From Minisyncoccota bacterium (GTDB taxonomy: Bacteria > Patescibacteriota > Minisyncoccia > Minisyncoccales > Minisyncoccaceae): DNA of 6,700 nucleotides. Below are positions 5,767 through 6,700 of this stretch, in pieces. Below the pieces are notes generated by a model. That model was given only the letters and a program-made list of their open reading frames with translations, was not told the origin of the DNA and searched no databases. A program made the translations under genes and the position numbers. The stretch lies in NCBI GenBank assembly GCA_028708155.1, contig JAQVZN010000029.1:1-6700 (forward strand), written 5' to 3'. The stretch's first letter is position 1, and every line of letters begins with the position of its first letter.

Positions 5767-5795
5767 TTTACTTATTTAAAAATATTATTTATTAT
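5767..5795 (+). promoter_or_regulatory. Promoter of PadR-like gene copy 2, predicted leaderless
   Basis: TTTACT (5767-5772) is followed after 17 nt by TATTAT (5790-5795), with 6 nt to the ATG at 5802. The -10 sequence and its distance to the start codon are identical to the divergent transferase promoter. It would drive the PadR-like gene, the 141-aa gene and possibly efp. Confidence 0.55.
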
Positions 5796-5801
5796 TAAAC
5801 T

Positions 5802-6101
5802 ATGGACCCTTTCTTAAGATTAAAAAAATACAATACAAAAGGAAACCTTTGGGTTTACGTCCTAATGGTTTTAAGAGATAAACCAGATCATGGTTGGGAC
5901 TTCCCTTCTGCTATAGAAAAAAGATTTGGCTTTAGACCAGGAAAAATAACTCCTTATAGAGTTCTCTATACTTTAGAACTAGAGGGATTAGTTGAAAGTA
6001 CTCAAGTAGAAAGAAGAAGAATTTATACTATTACCAAAAAAGGACTCAAAGAACTTGAAAAAGTTAAAGATTTCTATAATAATATTGTTAGAAATTTATG
6101 A
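5802..6101 (+). CDS. PadR-like winged-helix transcriptional regulator (copy 2)
   Basis: This is a 99-residue paralog of the regulator at 1683-1982, the same length and alignable without gaps (34 identities by hand). The first helix has GNLWVYVLMVL (14-24). The helix-turn-helix runs from FGFRPGKITPYRVLYTLELEGL (42-63). The wing has a very basic VERRRIYTI (69-77), and the last helix starts with TKKGLKELE. This copy reads closer to classical PadR ('PG-x-x-Y-x-x-L-x-x-LE-x-EGL') than copy 1. It is probably a DNA-binding repressor or activator, acting on its own divergent region, where heptamer repeats lie. The stop overlaps the next gene's start as ATGA (6098-6101), so translation of the two is coupled. 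The ligand or signal is unknown. Confidence 0.77.
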   Translation: MDPFLRLKKYNTKGNLWVYVLMVLRDKPDHGWDFPSAIEKRFGFRPGKITPYRVLYTLELEGLVESTQVERRRIYTITKKGLKELEKVKDFYNNIVRNL

Positions 6102-6523
6102 AAGAGAAAAAAGAAACAGAAATACAAGAAGTAATAAATCATTTTTTTTATACAAAAGGCTATACCCTTTCGCAAATAAAGGAAGATGCTAAGAAAAGAA
6201 AAATAATTTATTCTAGATTTACTAGACCAGCAAAAGAATTAATTGAACTGGCTGGATCAAAAGATTCTGCGAAAGAAGCAATTAGTATTGTTTCTGAGTG
6301 GGCAAAATCTAGAAATTTAGATTACGCTATTGAAACTGTTTTTAAAAAATGGTTAGAATTAGATAAACTTAAACCAAAAGAAGTTGTTAAAAAACCATAC
6401 TATAACGATCAACTAATGGTTTGGTCTCAAATGAAAAAGAAATGGTTTGTAATTAATAACGACGGAGAGTGGCTTGAGTTTGCTGGCGAAGAAAAAGATA
6501 TTAATTGGAAAATAATAAAATAA
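6098..6523 (+). CDS. Uncharacterised 141-aa basic protein, coupled to the PadR-like gene
   Basis: I do not recognise this family. The protein is soluble, lysine-rich and has no signal peptide or membrane segment. Residues 1-35 are highly charged and probably helical. Residues 38-95 (YSRFTRPAKELIELAGS, SAKEAISIVSEWAKS, LDYAIETVFKKWLEL) form three probable amphipathic helices, of a kind seen in some helical DNA-binding or replication-initiator-like domains; that likeness is weak. After a KPKEVVKKP linker comes a Trp-rich tail (W109, W116, W125, W137) with alternating hydrophobic residues, WFVINNDGEWLEF, which suggests a small beta domain. It starts on the ATGA overlap with the regulator gene and ends 4 nt before efp, so it belongs to that transcript. 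A partner or cofactor of the regulator is one possibility. Confidence 0.75.
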   Translation: MKEKKETEIQEVINHFFYTKGYTLSQIKEDAKKRKIIYSRFTRPAKELIELAGSKDSAKEAISIVSEWAKSRNLDYAIETVFKKWLELDKLKPKEVVKKPYYNDQLMVWSQMKKKWFVINNDGEWLEFAGEEKDINWKIIK

Positions 6524-6527
6524 AAAT

Positions 6528-6700
6528 ATGTTATCATACTCAGAACTTGAAAGAGGAAAAATAATTACCATAAACGATCAACCTTACGAAATCGTAGAAG
6601 CTCAATCTGTGTTTAAAGGAAGAGGACATTCTTATCTTCAAACAAGACTTAAAAATTTATCTACAGGTGCCGTTATTGCAAAAACAATACAACCAAGAGA
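6528..6700 (+). CDS. efp: Elongation factor P, N-terminal part (3' end outside window)
   Basis: The first 57 residues show the N-terminal KOW-like domain of EF-P. The pattern 'GKIITINDQPYEIVEA', a loop, then 'QTRLKNLSTGAVIAKTIQP' matches 'G-I-DGEPY-V-E-x-x-VKPGKG-x-x-x-x-V-LRNL-TG---EKTF---'. EF-P binds the ribosome near the peptidyl-tRNA and relieves stalling at proline runs. The loop that reaches the peptidyl-transferase centre reads VFKGRGHSY, with Arg32 where E. coli has the modified Lys34. This bacterial protein, rather than archaeal aIF5A, is the main evidence for a bacterial host. It starts 4 nt after the 141-aa gene with no Shine-Dalgarno sequence. Confidence 0.92.
   Translation, partial: MLSYSELERGKIITINDQPYEIVEAQSVFKGRGHSYLQTRLKNLSTGAVIAKTIQPR

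Noticed and set aside
1..6700. Alternative genetic code with TGA as a sense codon, as in some Patescibacteria
   Set aside because: TGA ends the ATP-grasp, MFS and PadR-2 genes at the expected family lengths, and Trp is encoded by TGG.
1..6700. tRNA genes, CRISPR arrays, insertion sequences
   Set aside because: No cloverleaf-like GC-rich segment, no regularly spaced repeats, and no transposase-like frame or terminal inverted repeats were seen.

Overview
The window is strongly AT-rich and gene-dense, with overlapping or nearly abutting genes. The last gene is a bacterial elongation factor P, so this is a bacterium, not an archaeon. Compact genes, almost no Shine-Dalgarno sequences, TGA used as a normal stop, and archaeal or actinobacterial-looking inositol-lipid enzymes suggest a Candidate Phyla Radiation (Patescibacteria/Parcubacteria-like) genome. 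That placement is an inference from style, not a proven assignment.

Layout. Positions 1-240 (+) are the 3' end of a gene that looks like a periplasmic-binding-protein or LacI-type sugar-binding domain, followed by a bidirectional terminator. Positions 264-3131 (-) form a run of four genes: myo-inositol-3-phosphate synthase, a 99-aa PadR-like winged-helix regulator, an ATP-grasp enzyme and a CDP-alcohol phosphatidyltransferase. Upstream on the same strand is an MFS transporter (3196-4374). Divergent from it is a PHP-family phosphoesterase (4435-5088, +), which converges on a second CDP-alcohol phosphatidyltransferase (5081-5686, -). That gene is divergent from a second 99-aa PadR-like regulator (5802-6101, +), which is coupled to an orphan 141-aa protein and then EF-P (6528 onward, partial).

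How it may work together. The synthase would make inositol phosphate from glucose 6-phosphate. One of the two membrane transferases could join it to a CDP-activated lipid to give a phosphatidylinositol-phosphate-type lipid. The PHP enzyme and the ATP-grasp enzyme could remove phosphate or add a group, and the two paralogous PadR-like proteins could set expression. This reads as an inositol phospholipid head-group module. The substrates of the two transferases, the PHP enzyme and the ATP-grasp enzyme are inferred from context only.

Regulatory layer. Four genes have a -10 box ending 6-7 nt before the ATG with a 17-nt spacer to a -35 box, which predicts leaderless mRNAs. A 9+9 bp inverted repeat fills the spacer and -10 of the inositol-phosphate synthase promoter. 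Four copies of the heptamer TAATAAC/GTTATTA lie in the 115-bp gap between the second transferase and the second regulator. No RNA genes, CRISPR arrays or mobile elements were seen. The longest gene-free stretch is that 115-bp gap.
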